64,000 bases of DNA from a virus: positions 44,134 through 108,133 of IMG/VR virus record IMGVR_UViG_3300042503_000209. One strand, given 5' to 3'. The translations under genes were made by a program, and so were the position numbers. Positions within the stretch are counted from its first letter, which is position 1. The number at the start of each line of letters is the position of its first letter. The notes beneath the pieces were generated by a model. The model worked only from the letters and a program-made list of their open reading frames with translations. It had not been told where the DNA came from and ran no database searches. Positions 56,501-64,000 of this stretch are shown one piece after another.

Positions 56501-59057
56501 TTCTCCATGTGTTAACTCCAGCTACATATCTTATCCATTGATTCCAAGAACCCCATCCAGCACCATTAGAAACAATATAGTTATGATTAGATTGGTTATT
56601 AGCCATTCTAATAACACCTTCTGAAGCTTCGTAGTCATGAAGATTACCACCAGCTCTCACTCTATAAATATCAAGTGTACCACCTGAATTCAATTTCATA
56701 GCTTGAGTACTATTAGAATACCAAGTATGGTTACCTTGACGAGAGTTGTATCGTAATTGACCAGAACCAGATTCTGTACCAACATATCCTTCCCATTGAC
56801 CTGACGTATTATGATATTCTATTCCTGCAAAACCAGACCATAATATAATTTGAGTTCCTGCCATGTTTATAGAACCAGTCATAGTACCACCAGAAAGTGA
56901 TAGATATGAACCAGTAGAAGCATAAGCCATAGAACCAAGTCCTAAGAAAGAAGCAACTGCTGTTGAGTTATAACTTCTAACATAATAATCACTAGAATTA
57001 AAACCTGCTATATATCCAAGTCCAGATGAATTTCTTTCAGAACCTCCACCTGACATATAAAAGTATGAGTTTTGTATATATCCATTAGCATCTCTTTGTA
57101 CAATTGTATAAGCTCCTCCTGTTTGATTAGGTCCATAACCACCTAAAGTTGCTGCATTACCTGTTATAGAAATACCCCAAGTACCACTATTTGTTACAAC
57201 TTGATTCCATCCATTCCAAGATCCATCATATCTTCCTCGGATATAGATTTTATTACCTGGACTACCATATGAAATAGCCATTTGAGTAACATTACCTGTA
57301 CCATCTTTTGAAGAATACTCAAGATTAAATGGATGAAAATATTCACCTGGACCTGGACCATTAGAGTGTGTACCGAGTAATAATGTATAACCTGTACCAG
57401 GTCTTGTATTAGTAACATGATTCCAATCTGCTGTACCACTTGTTGTCATTGCACCAAACCAATCTCTAGCTGTAGTAATATAACCAGGACTATTTGTTAG
57501 TTGGTTTAAATTTGTTAAGTTACCAGAATGCCATACAGTATTACCATTATATGTCATATTCCCAGTATTGGGAATAATAAAATCTGTACCACCTGTAGTT
57601 GTAACACGCATTCTGTTACCAGATTGCATTCTAAACCAAGTATCTGTACCATCAAAATCTATTAATACACGACCTATTGTAGCATTTGTACTAAAAGTTA
57701 CAGCTGTAGAAGTTGATGCACCTCTAGCTGTCACTGATGCTAAAGTATCTACTTCTGTATAAGAAGTTAAGAATGCCGGTACACCAGTTATTTTAGAATA
57801 AGCTAATGATGTAATCCAAGATGGGTTAGCATATGATCCACTTAAACTTACATAACTACTTGATGCACTACTTTGTGTCAAATATGTACTTGCAGCATTA
57901 GTTAAAGTAAGATAGTTACTAGATGCTGAAGATTGTGATAGATAAGTACTTGCCGCATTAGTAAGCGTTAAGTAAGTATTAGAAGCACTAGTTTGACTTA
58001 AATATGTACTAGCTGCGTTTGTTAGTGTTAAGTAAGTATTGCCTGCACTAGTTTGTGAAAGATAAGTGCTAGCTGCATTAGTTAAGGTAAGATAAGTATT
58101 AGAAGCTGTAGTTTGACTTAAGTAAGTAGTAGCAGCAGTAGCAGATGTTAAGTATCCTGCACTAGCATGATTACCCCAACCGTGTGCTGTATCAGCTCTA
58201 GTTCCTTGTGCTGCCGTAGCAAAATCCCCTGTAGCAGAAAGAGCAGCTGTTCCTAACCCTAAGTTAGTACGACCATTACCTTGCTGTGTAGAGTTAAGAC
58301 CTTGTGCAGCCGTATCAACACGTAATCTATTTCCTAAAGAAGTAGCAGTTGTTGTAGCAAAATTTGCATCATCACCTAAAGCTGCAGCTAGTTCATCAAG
58401 CGTGTCAAGAAGACCTGGTGCTCCTGCTACAAGATTATTAATCTGTGTAGTAACATAAGATTGTGTAGCATAGTTGTTAGCACCTAAATAAGCTAACACT
58501 CTTGCATCTGTATAGTATAGTCTAGTTCCTTCTGCAATATCAGATGTTGTTGCACTAGCTCCTACGGTAACCCTACCTTTAGAGTCTACTGTTACCTTAG
58601 TAAATGTACCAGCAGTTACTCCTGAATTAGCTAATGTCAATGCTGTACTAGTCCCGGTTGTTCCTGTACCAGTTACATCTCCTGTAAAAGTGAGTGCTCC
58701 TGATATAGAAGCAGTGGATACAGAAGTAATACGTCCTTTAGAGTCAACAGTTACTACAGGTACAAGAGTGGCTGAACCATATATACCCGGAGTCACTGCT
58801 GTATTAGCAAGTGTAAGATTAATAGATGTAGTTCCAGATCCAGTAGCATCACCACTGACAGTAATAGATTGGTTACCTGTAAGATAAGTAAGACCGGTTA
58901 CGTATGTACGCACCCATGCAGTAGTTGGCACTTTAGAATTATTATCTCCTGCTCCAGGGGCTATGCTCACAGTAACACTAGCTGGTAGTACAACGTGTCC
59001 TTCAGCATCATACCTAAATACGTTAAGTATATTGGAGGTCTTCCTTTGTTTGTTCAT
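53499..59057 (-). CDS. Long tail fibre with S74 chaperone domain (fibre 2 of 3)
   Basis: The protein has 1,852 residues. The N-terminus (MNKQRKTSNILNVFRYDAEG) is followed by beta-repeat modules (VTVDSKGRITS, VTVDSKGRVTV, LYYTDARVLAYLG), five 20-residue repeats at about 306-405, and a very long Gly/Tyr/Asn/Trp-rich shaft with repeated W-containing motifs (WHSGNLTNLNQL, WYGDGTHYKIL). The last 105 residues start AYSDARKKTDIVTI and include QTGVIAQEINEVLPEVVTY, the S74 chaperone core, then a terminal helix. It is the longest fibre in the window. The stop lies inside the next gene start (20-base overlap). Host-surface binding is the probable role. Confidence 0.95.
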   Translation of the reverse strand: MNKQRKTSNILNVFRYDAEGHVVLPASVTVSIAPGAGDNNSKVPTTAWVRTYVTGLTYLTGNQSITVSGDATGSGTTSINLTLANTAVTPGIYGSATLVPVVTVDSKGRITSVSTASISGALTFTGDVTGTGTTGTSTALTLANSGVTAGTFTKVTVDSKGRVTVGASATTSDIAEGTRLYYTDARVLAYLGANNYATQSYVTTQINNLVAGAPGLLDTLDELAAALGDDANFATTTATSLGNRLRVDTAAQGLNSTQQGNGRTNLGLGTAALSATGDFATAAQGTRADTAHGWGNHASAGYLTSATAATTYLSQTTASNTYLTLTNAASTYLSQTSAGNTYLTLTNAASTYLSQTSASNTYLTLTNAASTYLSQSSASSNYLTLTNAASTYLTQSSASSSYVSLSGSYANPSWITSLAYSKITGVPAFLTSYTEVDTLASVTARGASTSTAVTFSTNATIGRVLIDFDGTDTWFRMQSGNRMRVTTTGGTDFIIPNTGNMTYNGNTVWHSGNLTNLNQLTNSPGYITTARDWFGAMTTSGTADWNHVTNTRPGTGYTLLLGTHSNGPGPGEYFHPFNLEYSSKDGTGNVTQMAISYGSPGNKIYIRGRYDGSWNGWNQVVTNSGTWGISITGNAATLGGYGPNQTGGAYTIVQRDANGYIQNSYFYMSGGGSERNSSGLGYIAGFNSSDYYVRSYNSTAVASFLGLGSMAYASTGSYLSLSGGTMTGSINMAGTQIILWSGFAGIEYHNTSGQWEGYVGTESGSGQLRYNSRQGNHTWYSNSTQAMKLNSGGTLDIYRVRAGGNLHDYEASEGVIRMANNQSNHNYIVSNGAGWGSWNQWIRYVAGVNTWRIGTYDEANNSGYSVWRLAGANRGASGEINYIVAGPRGGWGTNDRVVLWNPYARYDGSWYGDGTHYKILDASNYNSYSPTLTGSGASGTWSIRVTGFANQGTARLYSTDSAYNYDAANPYFGYLTYDGSRWLFQVSPGTPAAVRVAYSDSSGSASTASQVSINYNNDSNANYQLLWGSGNSVYGTGNIYVNPSSDTIYATSYRGSSNVGGTGEATYHPAGIYSQGTNWLYGTMYLNVNSINDTADIRTYNSSYHFRARYTSGSDIYHASLNWYGLQLGNNGENYIIGGRTNTGGSLVFYVNNTSDFTSVNGVFAAKMHSTGRTSFGQNSDNGYQVQVYGSLYTSDWLRVGGSQGLYFESYGGGWRMTDSSYIRSYNGKALSMEGASVDYVGSIYMNGGVYIQTNNNRNLLVKSSGAADCGILGRGSGDQFAFQIYGSGGDYGFLNGTWAAWDIRKTANGAMYMNDNNSYYLQTNSLSRLYSGQFDYIGVGQAINTGYRIIINGDYYANGGGNYWAEGRFKQYRGSGTWHDVIDSGNIGSQSVNFANYSDRIQTGNNQWNWSNGAHTATNPNTVTLWDQYGSNGGSGYPTVYGTILDIYGRVAHEHDQLYFSYDGQLLHRNCFYGTNSWSSWRTIITSANISSQSVSYASSAGSVAWGNVSGRPTAVSSFSNDSGYVTSGGEINRTYRGIIQDTRGGQRTPNDYDDYRVSWEFTNQIVSGWHSVMTLQGWHDGYAAWQIIGPSDSAHENWYLRSGNNTSWNSLRSIIHSGNFTSYVNAPNAVGNGSGYYNVQNWLQVNGSHGIFWPSYYSFHIRPNISSTYTQMEIIGSKNSYGGIYDSYSAVNGFMYDSGGNGGVYREANGRWYWYHHIGNNCTGISTSSTSSSYRAYIGGSLYAEGDVVAYSDARKKTDIVTIDNALEKVINLRGVYYTRIDDVARGRQTGVIAQEINEVLPEVVTYAADVDEYGVSYGNIVGVLIEAIKEQQLQIEKLQNKLDNVLSSR
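57841..58140 (-). repeat. Five tandem 60-base repeats coding 20-residue units in a fibre shaft
   Basis: Five in-frame units of exactly 60 bases code YLSQTTASNTYLTLTNAAST with small changes; the DNA differs at many third positions while the protein stays the same. Selection is on the protein repeat, as expected for a fibrous shaft. Confidence 0.9.
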
Positions 59058-59066
59058 AACCTACTA

Positions 59067-62000
59067 TTATCTATTTATAAGTTGTTTTACTAAATCTTTA
59101 AGTTCTTCTATTTCTGTCTTTTGAGATTCTATCTGAGCTTGTTGTTCTTTTACTGCTTCAATAAGTAAAGCTGAAAGGTTACCATAAGCTACTGAATAAT
59201 GTCCTCTATCATCTTCAGATACAACTTCGGGTAATATAGCTAATACTTCCTGTGCAATAACCCCAGCATGTCGTTTATTAACATCTGGTATATCGTTACG
59301 AGTAAATGTTACTCCTCGTATAGCTTTTACTTTTTCTACAGCATCTTCAATTATTTCTACATTATCTTTAACTCGTGAGTCTGAATATGCTGTAATATCT
59401 TGATAACAAAAGAAAGGGTTAGTAGATACTACAGTACTACATCCAAGATTAAGAGCATAATCATGCCCACCACTATTACCATTTCCTAATATTACTTTAC
59501 CACTACTCCAACCAACAAATATAGAAGTACAAGACCCCCATGCTGTATAAGCATCAATATGTCTATTAATGTTAAGTTGTGTAGTAACTGTTGTTGTACC
59601 ACCACTTCCACCTAAAGTAACATTACCTGCTTTAGTAAGTCTAATAATATTATCTACTTGACTACCCCCATTATTAGCTCCAAATACTAAATCATCTGTT
59701 GCATCTAATGCTGTATAACCAACATACCAGTTACCATCATTTCCTCCTCTTTCTCTTCTCCATCTTAATCCAGCCCAAGTATTTGTACTTGTAACAATAA
59801 ATGATAAACCTTCTGCCCAAGATTCTGAAGTTGGTATTATAACCATATTATCACTAAAATATGATCTACCAAAAACCTGTAAAGGTCTACTTGGGGAAAG
59901 TATTGTAGGAAATGTTCCCAAGTTACCAATACCCACACCAGTTTCTGTTATTCTCATAACAGTTTTACCTAAATAACCTCCAATACCATTATGAGGATTA
60001 TAGTTACTGTTACCGTAAGCAGTATTAGACATACCAAAGTCTAGTCTACTACCATTACCAGATGATCCAATTACCCATTGTCTTTGGTCTAATCCATTGT
60101 GTGCAAACTGAATAGTAGGACCATGAGCAGCATTAGAAGTTTCTGTGTGATCTAATACTAATGCAGGATATGCTCCTCTAGCATACATTATAGGACGTCT
60201 ATTAGCATCAATTAATGTATATGGAGTTTGTATATCATTATTTGAAACAATAAATCTAGTTCCATTTGTACCGTCCCATCTAAAACCACCTATAGCTGTA
60301 TCATTAGATACAAAGTTTATATTACCTGAAGAAGTAGACATTGTTAATGTACTACTAGCAAATACACCACCTCTATCCCAAGCAGCTCCAAGTCTAACTT
60401 CTCCAGAATAAGATTCTGGATTATTTATAACTAAGTTTCTAGTACCACTTAAAAAAGGAATATTATTTGTTGAAGTACCAATAGATCTATTATCAACTGT
60501 ATTTGCATTAGCTACTGACTGAGAACCAATATTTCCACTATGTATGATATTTCTCCAAGTATACCAAGTTCCAGCATAACCTGCTCTCCATCTTAATGTA
60601 GAACTATCATAATAATCACCCTGAATTTGCCACATGGTATCTCCACCACCTAAGTGTAATACAGGAGCATAACTTAAATTACCACCAGAACCATTTTCAT
60701 TTCTGTATACAGCAGAACTTCCATTATTTACATTTACAGAACCATTTCCTAAACTTTGTAAACTTAATGCTCCAGAAAAATTTGCATAGTTTACTGATTG
60801 AGAACCAATACTTCCTGAATGTATTAATGTTCTTATAGTACCATTATCAAAAAAAGTACCATTAGCGTAAATATAATATGTACCTCCAACTGGTGACCCT
60901 ATATATGTACCATAACTACCATTATATCCAAAAGCATCAGTCATTGCACCATGTGAAAACATAGTACCACTACTTAAGCTAGAATAAAATCTTGGAGCAC
61001 GCATGTCTCCAGCTGCAAATATTGTACTAGCTGACCAAATATAACCAGTATAATTTGATAACATCCACTGAGCAACTGCTGACGTAGCTCCTACAAAATT
61101 AGTGGTAGACACTCCGTTTCCACTTGCGTTAACAGCAGACATACCAAAAGTCTCAGCTCCTACAGTTGTATATCCTCCAAAAGTGTGATGACCAGAGGGA
61201 GCATTCTTCCAATATATACCCCAGTTAGCAGCATTCTCTTGGAATATCCATGCATCAACTTCAGATACAGCATGTTTTAATAATATAGAACCACCTGGTG
61301 CAGTAAAAGTTATTCCTCCACTCATTGTACCACCTGAAAGTGGCAAAGCATATGAAGAATAATTACTTGCATGCAATACTGTATTACCGTTCACTGTCAA
61401 CGCAGAAGAAGTAAGTTGCATACGTGTTGTGTATGTAACACCATCTTGACCTGCTGTCTGCCATCTAAAACCTTCATTTTCGTGGCCTTTAAACATCATC
61501 CAATAACCTTCAACGTTTATTCGTTTTGAGGTATCTCCAAAAATAACAGAAGTTGAGTTACCAGCTCCAGTCATTGTCAGGTTACCACTCAATGAAATTG
61601 CAGTAGAAGTACTAGCTCCACGACCTGTGACACTAGCAAGCGTGTCTGTTTCAGTGTATCCTGTTATGTAACCAGGTCCATTAGAAAGTTGATTTAAGTT
61701 AGTAAGATTATTACTTGTCCAAATTCTTTCCCAAGGATGCCATGTACCGCCCTGGTTTGGTCTCCACCATAAATAACCTGGTACATCTCCCAAATACATC
61801 TGGACTGTTCTGTTATCAGATGCCATGTTAAAACTAAGCACGTGTGAATAGTTTCCAGAAACTGGAGCATTAACCCAAACACCTGTGCTAAAACGAATAG
61901 TTGCATGCTGACCACTTATGTTTAAGTCATGAGCACCAGAATCACCATAAACTGGTCTAAGAGCATTAGTTTGAGTAATATATCCAGGTCCGTTACTAAG

Positions 62001-64000
62001 TTGGTTTAGATTAGTTAATGTACTAGATGTCCAAACTTGACCATTTTCCCAGTAAAGAATACCATTAGTTCTCATTTCTAAGAACTTACCTACTACACCA
62101 CTAATGTGAAATGCTATACCTGTTGTAGTGTTTCCATAAGATTCAGTCCAAAGTGCAGCTGTAGTATAATCATTATCAGTTTGATTTTTTCTAGCTTGTA
62201 ATCCACCAGTAAAAATTGAGTTAGTAGATGTACTAGCACCACGTGCAGTAACTGTAGCAAGAGTGTCAGTCTCAGTATAACCAGTAATAAATGCAGGAGC
62301 TCCTGTAATTTTTGACCATGCTAAAGCTGTAATCCAAGAAGGGTTTGAGTATGTACTAGTAGTATATACTAAACTATCTGTAATACCGTATCCAGCAATA
62401 GTAGTAGGTTTTGCAGATACGTTTGCAAAAGAAATACCTGTTATATAACCATTAGGGTTTGAAGCTAAGTAATAAGTTGAGTTATCATAACTCACTGTAG
62501 TACCACTTACTTTTACAAAGCCTGTACCATTAAGTTGTGGTTGTCCCCCCAATCCTGATAAAGTGTATACAGGAAGTGTTTGCCATGTCTTGTCTCCTCT
62601 CCAGTACTGACTAGTCGTACCAGCAGTAATAATAGGTTCTTTTGTACCTATACTTGCGGCTACTGTAGTAGCAAAGTTAGGATCGTCTCCAAGGGCAGCT
62701 GCTAACTCATTCAATGTATCTAATGTACCAGGAGCAGCATCTACTAAATTAGAAACAGCTGTGTTTACATAAGATTGAGTAGCGTAAGAATTGTTTGTAA
62801 GATAAGTTCCTACACGTGCATCCGTGTAATATAAGTTAGTACCTTCTACAATGTTTGTAGTTGATGCAGCAACCTTAGTCCATAGACCTGTAGATGCTAC
62901 ATATTTAATCATATCTCCATCTGATGGATTCTTTACAGAAAGATCGTGAAGTTCATCTAACTCAAAACCATTCTGTACTTTTACAAAAATCTCACCGTTA
63001 TTAGAATTTGCTCTAGTTACTATACCAATAAATACTAAATGAGCAGGTGCAGAAGGTTTATTAAGTAATCCATAAATAAGATTGCCATCTGTTCCTAACC
63101 ATACAGGATCTCCTGCATTTGCTGAAGCTGTATTTAATCCAGCTAGTAAACCTTCAGTAACTACATTTGCAAAACCATTTATAGAAACACTAGCATCTAA
63201 AAGACCCATTGTCTTACTAGATGTCATTTCTGCAGCATTAGATGCTTTAGAAACAATCATATTTGTACCATCAGCAGATGATACATATACAGCTTGACCT
63301 TTAGTAATTACTTGAGCAGATTTTACTTGATGCTTTACTTGGCTTACATAAGTAACAATATCTTGAGTGCTTAGTACACCAGTAGAACTGGCTACAACCA
63401 TTCTAGTTCCTGTACCAATTAAACTACCAACAAGAAGATTACCCCCTGCTGCGTTTAATCTAATTGTAGTGCTGCCAGTTATAGAAGCACCATAGTAACC
63501 TTGTATATCTACATAAGAGTCACCAAATGTACCACCTACAGTATGAATAACAAATGCATTGTTACCACCACCTGCAGGATCAGAGTTAATTAATGTAATG
63601 TTTGCAGTTTTACCTACGTTTTTAACAAGTAAAGCTCCGTTAACATCTAAACTATAAAAAGAACTATTATAAGGTGATGAGGTATTAATTCCTATTCCAA
63701 AACCATTGTCATAGATTAAACTATTAGCAATAGTTGTACTATTTGTAAACTTAGAAACATATCCTGTTGTACCACTTCCACCAATACCACCTAAGCCGGC
63801 TAAAGTATATGTAGGTACATTTAATACACCTGTACTAGAACTATATGAAGAAGCTCCAGATGATCCATTAACGGTTAGTGTAATAGCTGCTCTTGCACGA
63901 GCATTTGTATAATATAAGTTTACAACTCCTTCAGGAAGTTGATCAGTAGTAGTAGATGTTCCTTGATAAACAGGACTAACTACAATTACATCTATAATAT
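59067..64000 (-). CDS. Long tail fibre with S74 chaperone domain, partial (N-terminus beyond window; fibre 1 of 3)
   Basis: The frame is open from the stop at 59067 to the right edge, about 1,644 residues visible. The first in-window methionine (63401) is internal: upstream codons continue the fibre sequence (LYYTNARARAAITLTVNG, INSDPAGGGNNAFV) and match an equivalent segment of the 1,531-residue fibre (IDSNPATGGNNGFV), so the true start lies outside. Shared modules include YYTDARVGTYL, LNELAAALGDDPNFATT and YWRGDKTWQTLP. The last 106 residues begin AYSDSRVKDNVEII and contain HAGVIAQEVLAILPEVV, an S74 chaperone, ending in a coiled-coil helix (IEELKDLVKQLINR). It stops 9 bases before the next fibre start. 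Receptor-binding or side fibre. Confidence 0.92.
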   Translation of the reverse strand, partial: IIDVIVVSPVYQGTSTTTDQLPEGVVNLYYTNARARAAITLTVNGSSGASSYSSSTGVLNVPTYTLAGLGGIGGSGTTGYVSKFTNSTTIANSLIYDNGFGIGINTSSPYNSSFYSLDVNGALLVKNVGKTANITLINSDPAGGGNNAFVIHTVGGTFGDSYVDIQGYYGASITGSTTIRLNAAGGNLLVGSLIGTGTRMVVASSTGVLSTQDIVTYVSQVKHQVKSAQVITKGQAVYVSSADGTNMIVSKASNAAEMTSSKTMGLLDASVSINGFANVVTEGLLAGLNTASANAGDPVWLGTDGNLIYGLLNKPSAPAHLVFIGIVTRANSNNGEIFVKVQNGFELDELHDLSVKNPSDGDMIKYVASTGLWTKVAASTTNIVEGTNLYYTDARVGTYLTNNSYATQSYVNTAVSNLVDAAPGTLDTLNELAAALGDDPNFATTVAASIGTKEPIITAGTTSQYWRGDKTWQTLPVYTLSGLGGQPQLNGTGFVKVSGTTVSYDNSTYYLASNPNGYITGISFANVSAKPTTIAGYGITDSLVYTTSTYSNPSWITALAWSKITGAPAFITGYTETDTLATVTARGASTSTNSIFTGGLQARKNQTDNDYTTAALWTESYGNTTTGIAFHISGVVGKFLEMRTNGILYWENGQVWTSSTLTNLNQLSNGPGYITQTNALRPVYGDSGAHDLNISGQHATIRFSTGVWVNAPVSGNYSHVLSFNMASDNRTVQMYLGDVPGYLWWRPNQGGTWHPWERIWTSNNLTNLNQLSNGPGYITGYTETDTLASVTGRGASTSTAISLSGNLTMTGAGNSTSVIFGDTSKRINVEGYWMMFKGHENEGFRWQTAGQDGVTYTTRMQLTSSALTVNGNTVLHASNYSSYALPLSGGTMSGGITFTAPGGSILLKHAVSEVDAWIFQENAANWGIYWKNAPSGHHTFGGYTTVGAETFGMSAVNASGNGVSTTNFVGATSAVAQWMLSNYTGYIWSASTIFAAGDMRAPRFYSSLSSGTMFSHGAMTDAFGYNGSYGTYIGSPVGGTYYIYANGTFFDNGTIRTLIHSGSIGSQSVNYANFSGALSLQSLGNGSVNVNNGSSAVYRNENGSGGNLSYAPVLHLGGGDTMWQIQGDYYDSSTLRWRAGYAGTWYTWRNIIHSGNIGSQSVANANTVDNRSIGTSTNNIPFLSGTRNLVINNPESYSGEVRLGAAWDRGGVFASSTLTMSTSSGNINFVSNDTAIGGFRWDGTNGTRFIVSNNDIQTPYTLIDANRRPIMYARGAYPALVLDHTETSNAAHGPTIQFAHNGLDQRQWVIGSSGNGSRLDFGMSNTAYGNSNYNPHNGIGGYLGKTVMRITETGVGIGNLGTFPTILSPSRPLQVFGRSYFSDNMVIIPTSESWAEGLSFIVTSTNTWAGLRWRRERGGNDGNWYVGYTALDATDDLVFGANNGGSQVDNIIRLTKAGNVTLGGSGGTTTVTTQLNINRHIDAYTAWGSCTSIFVGWSSGKVILGNGNSGGHDYALNLGCSTVVSTNPFFCYQDITAYSDSRVKDNVEIIEDAVEKVKAIRGVTFTRNDIPDVNKRHAGVIAQEVLAILPEVVSEDDRGHYSVAYGNLSALLIEAVKEQQAQIESQKTEIEELKDLVKQLINR
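62560..62760 (-). repeat. Fibre module shared with 52440-52640 (diverged repeat)
   Basis: This codes for the LNELAAALGDDPNF and QYWRGDKTWQTLP blocks of the first fibre, the counterpart of the block in the 1,531-residue fibre. Confidence 0.75.

Noticed and set aside
57841-58140. CRISPR array from the 60-base periodicity
   Set aside because: The whole 60-base unit is coding and similar, with no alternation of constant repeats and unique spacers; it is a protein repeat in a fibre.
24592-62000. Second-frame minus-strand open frames (e.g. 24592-24798, 26856-27134, 29775-30044, 57194-57439, 61694-61915)
   Set aside because: They are nested inside real genes in another frame and have the Leu/Val/Met-rich composition expected of shadow frames in AT-rich DNA.
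405-63297. Plus-strand open frames of 60-130 codons throughout
   Set aside because: All lie antisense to long, well-supported minus-strand genes or across the terminator region, have no recognisable motif and odd composition (Ser/Ile/Tyr-rich), and none has a promoter or a protein-like pattern.
4912-63401. Stop-codon reassignment (TAG or TGA read as an amino acid), known in some crAss-like phages
   Set aside because: Very long frames read without interruption under the standard code, and TAG and TAA both end genes at sensible positions.
1-64000. tRNA, rRNA, insertion sequence, integrase or attachment site
   Set aside because: No cloverleaf-like gap, transposase motif, tyrosine-recombinase motif or flanking repeat was seen; intergenic gaps are too short for most of these.

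Overview
The window looks like the late (virion) half of a crAss-like phage genome, or of a closely related large podovirus-type phage of Bacteroidota. The reasons are: AT-rich DNA; 27 supported genes all on the minus strand; almost no intergenic space (the longest gap is 167 bases); mostly no Shine-Dalgarno sequence at the starts I inspected; one good match to the Bacteroidota -7 promoter element; and above all a 4,545-residue protein with the DFDID motif known from crAss-like virion RNA polymerases. These genes are read from high to low coordinates. The taxonomic call is inference; no similarity search was possible.

In transcription order the layout is as follows. (1) 64000-48923: three very long fibre proteins in tandem, each ending in a peptidase S74-type intramolecular chaperone domain; the first is cut by the window edge and its frame is open to position 64000. 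(2) 48919-47606: three small proteins. The 170-residue one has its own candidate promoter and a rho-independent terminator behind it. (3) 47487-42481: eight small to medium virion-type proteins, several cysteine-rich and several made of fibronectin-III-like beta domains, packed with TAATG stop/start overlaps and closed by a strand-specific terminator at 42408-42433. (4) 42313-33385: a calcineurin-like metallophosphoesterase, a conserved small protein, two probable tail ring proteins, a small HExxH protein and a 1,680-residue tail muzzle or stabilisation protein. (5) 33381-18571: five large internal or cargo-type virion proteins carrying cell-wall hydrolase domains (M15 peptidase, two lysozyme or transglycosylase-like domains), a zincin motif, a zinc ribbon and many double-glycine motifs. 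(6) 18549-1: the giant transcription and ejection module, i.e. the 4,545-residue polymerase polyprotein (zincin motif, DFDID catalytic motif, macrodomain-like C-terminal segment) followed by a second giant protein of at least 1,628 residues that runs off the left edge and carries a zincin motif and a RecB/Cas4-like nuclease signature.

The genes fit one programme: fibres and decoration proteins for host contact, ring and muzzle proteins for the short tail, wall hydrolases for crossing the peptidoglycan, and very large packaged proteins delivered with the DNA to transcribe the incoming genome. The least expected parts are the enzyme domains fused into the giant proteins (macrodomain-like, RecB-like nuclease), four separate HExxH sites, and double-glycine motifs that punctuate four consecutive virion proteins. 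No tRNA, CRISPR, insertion sequence, integrase, terminase, portal or major capsid gene is visible. No gene-free stretch exceeds 300 bases.
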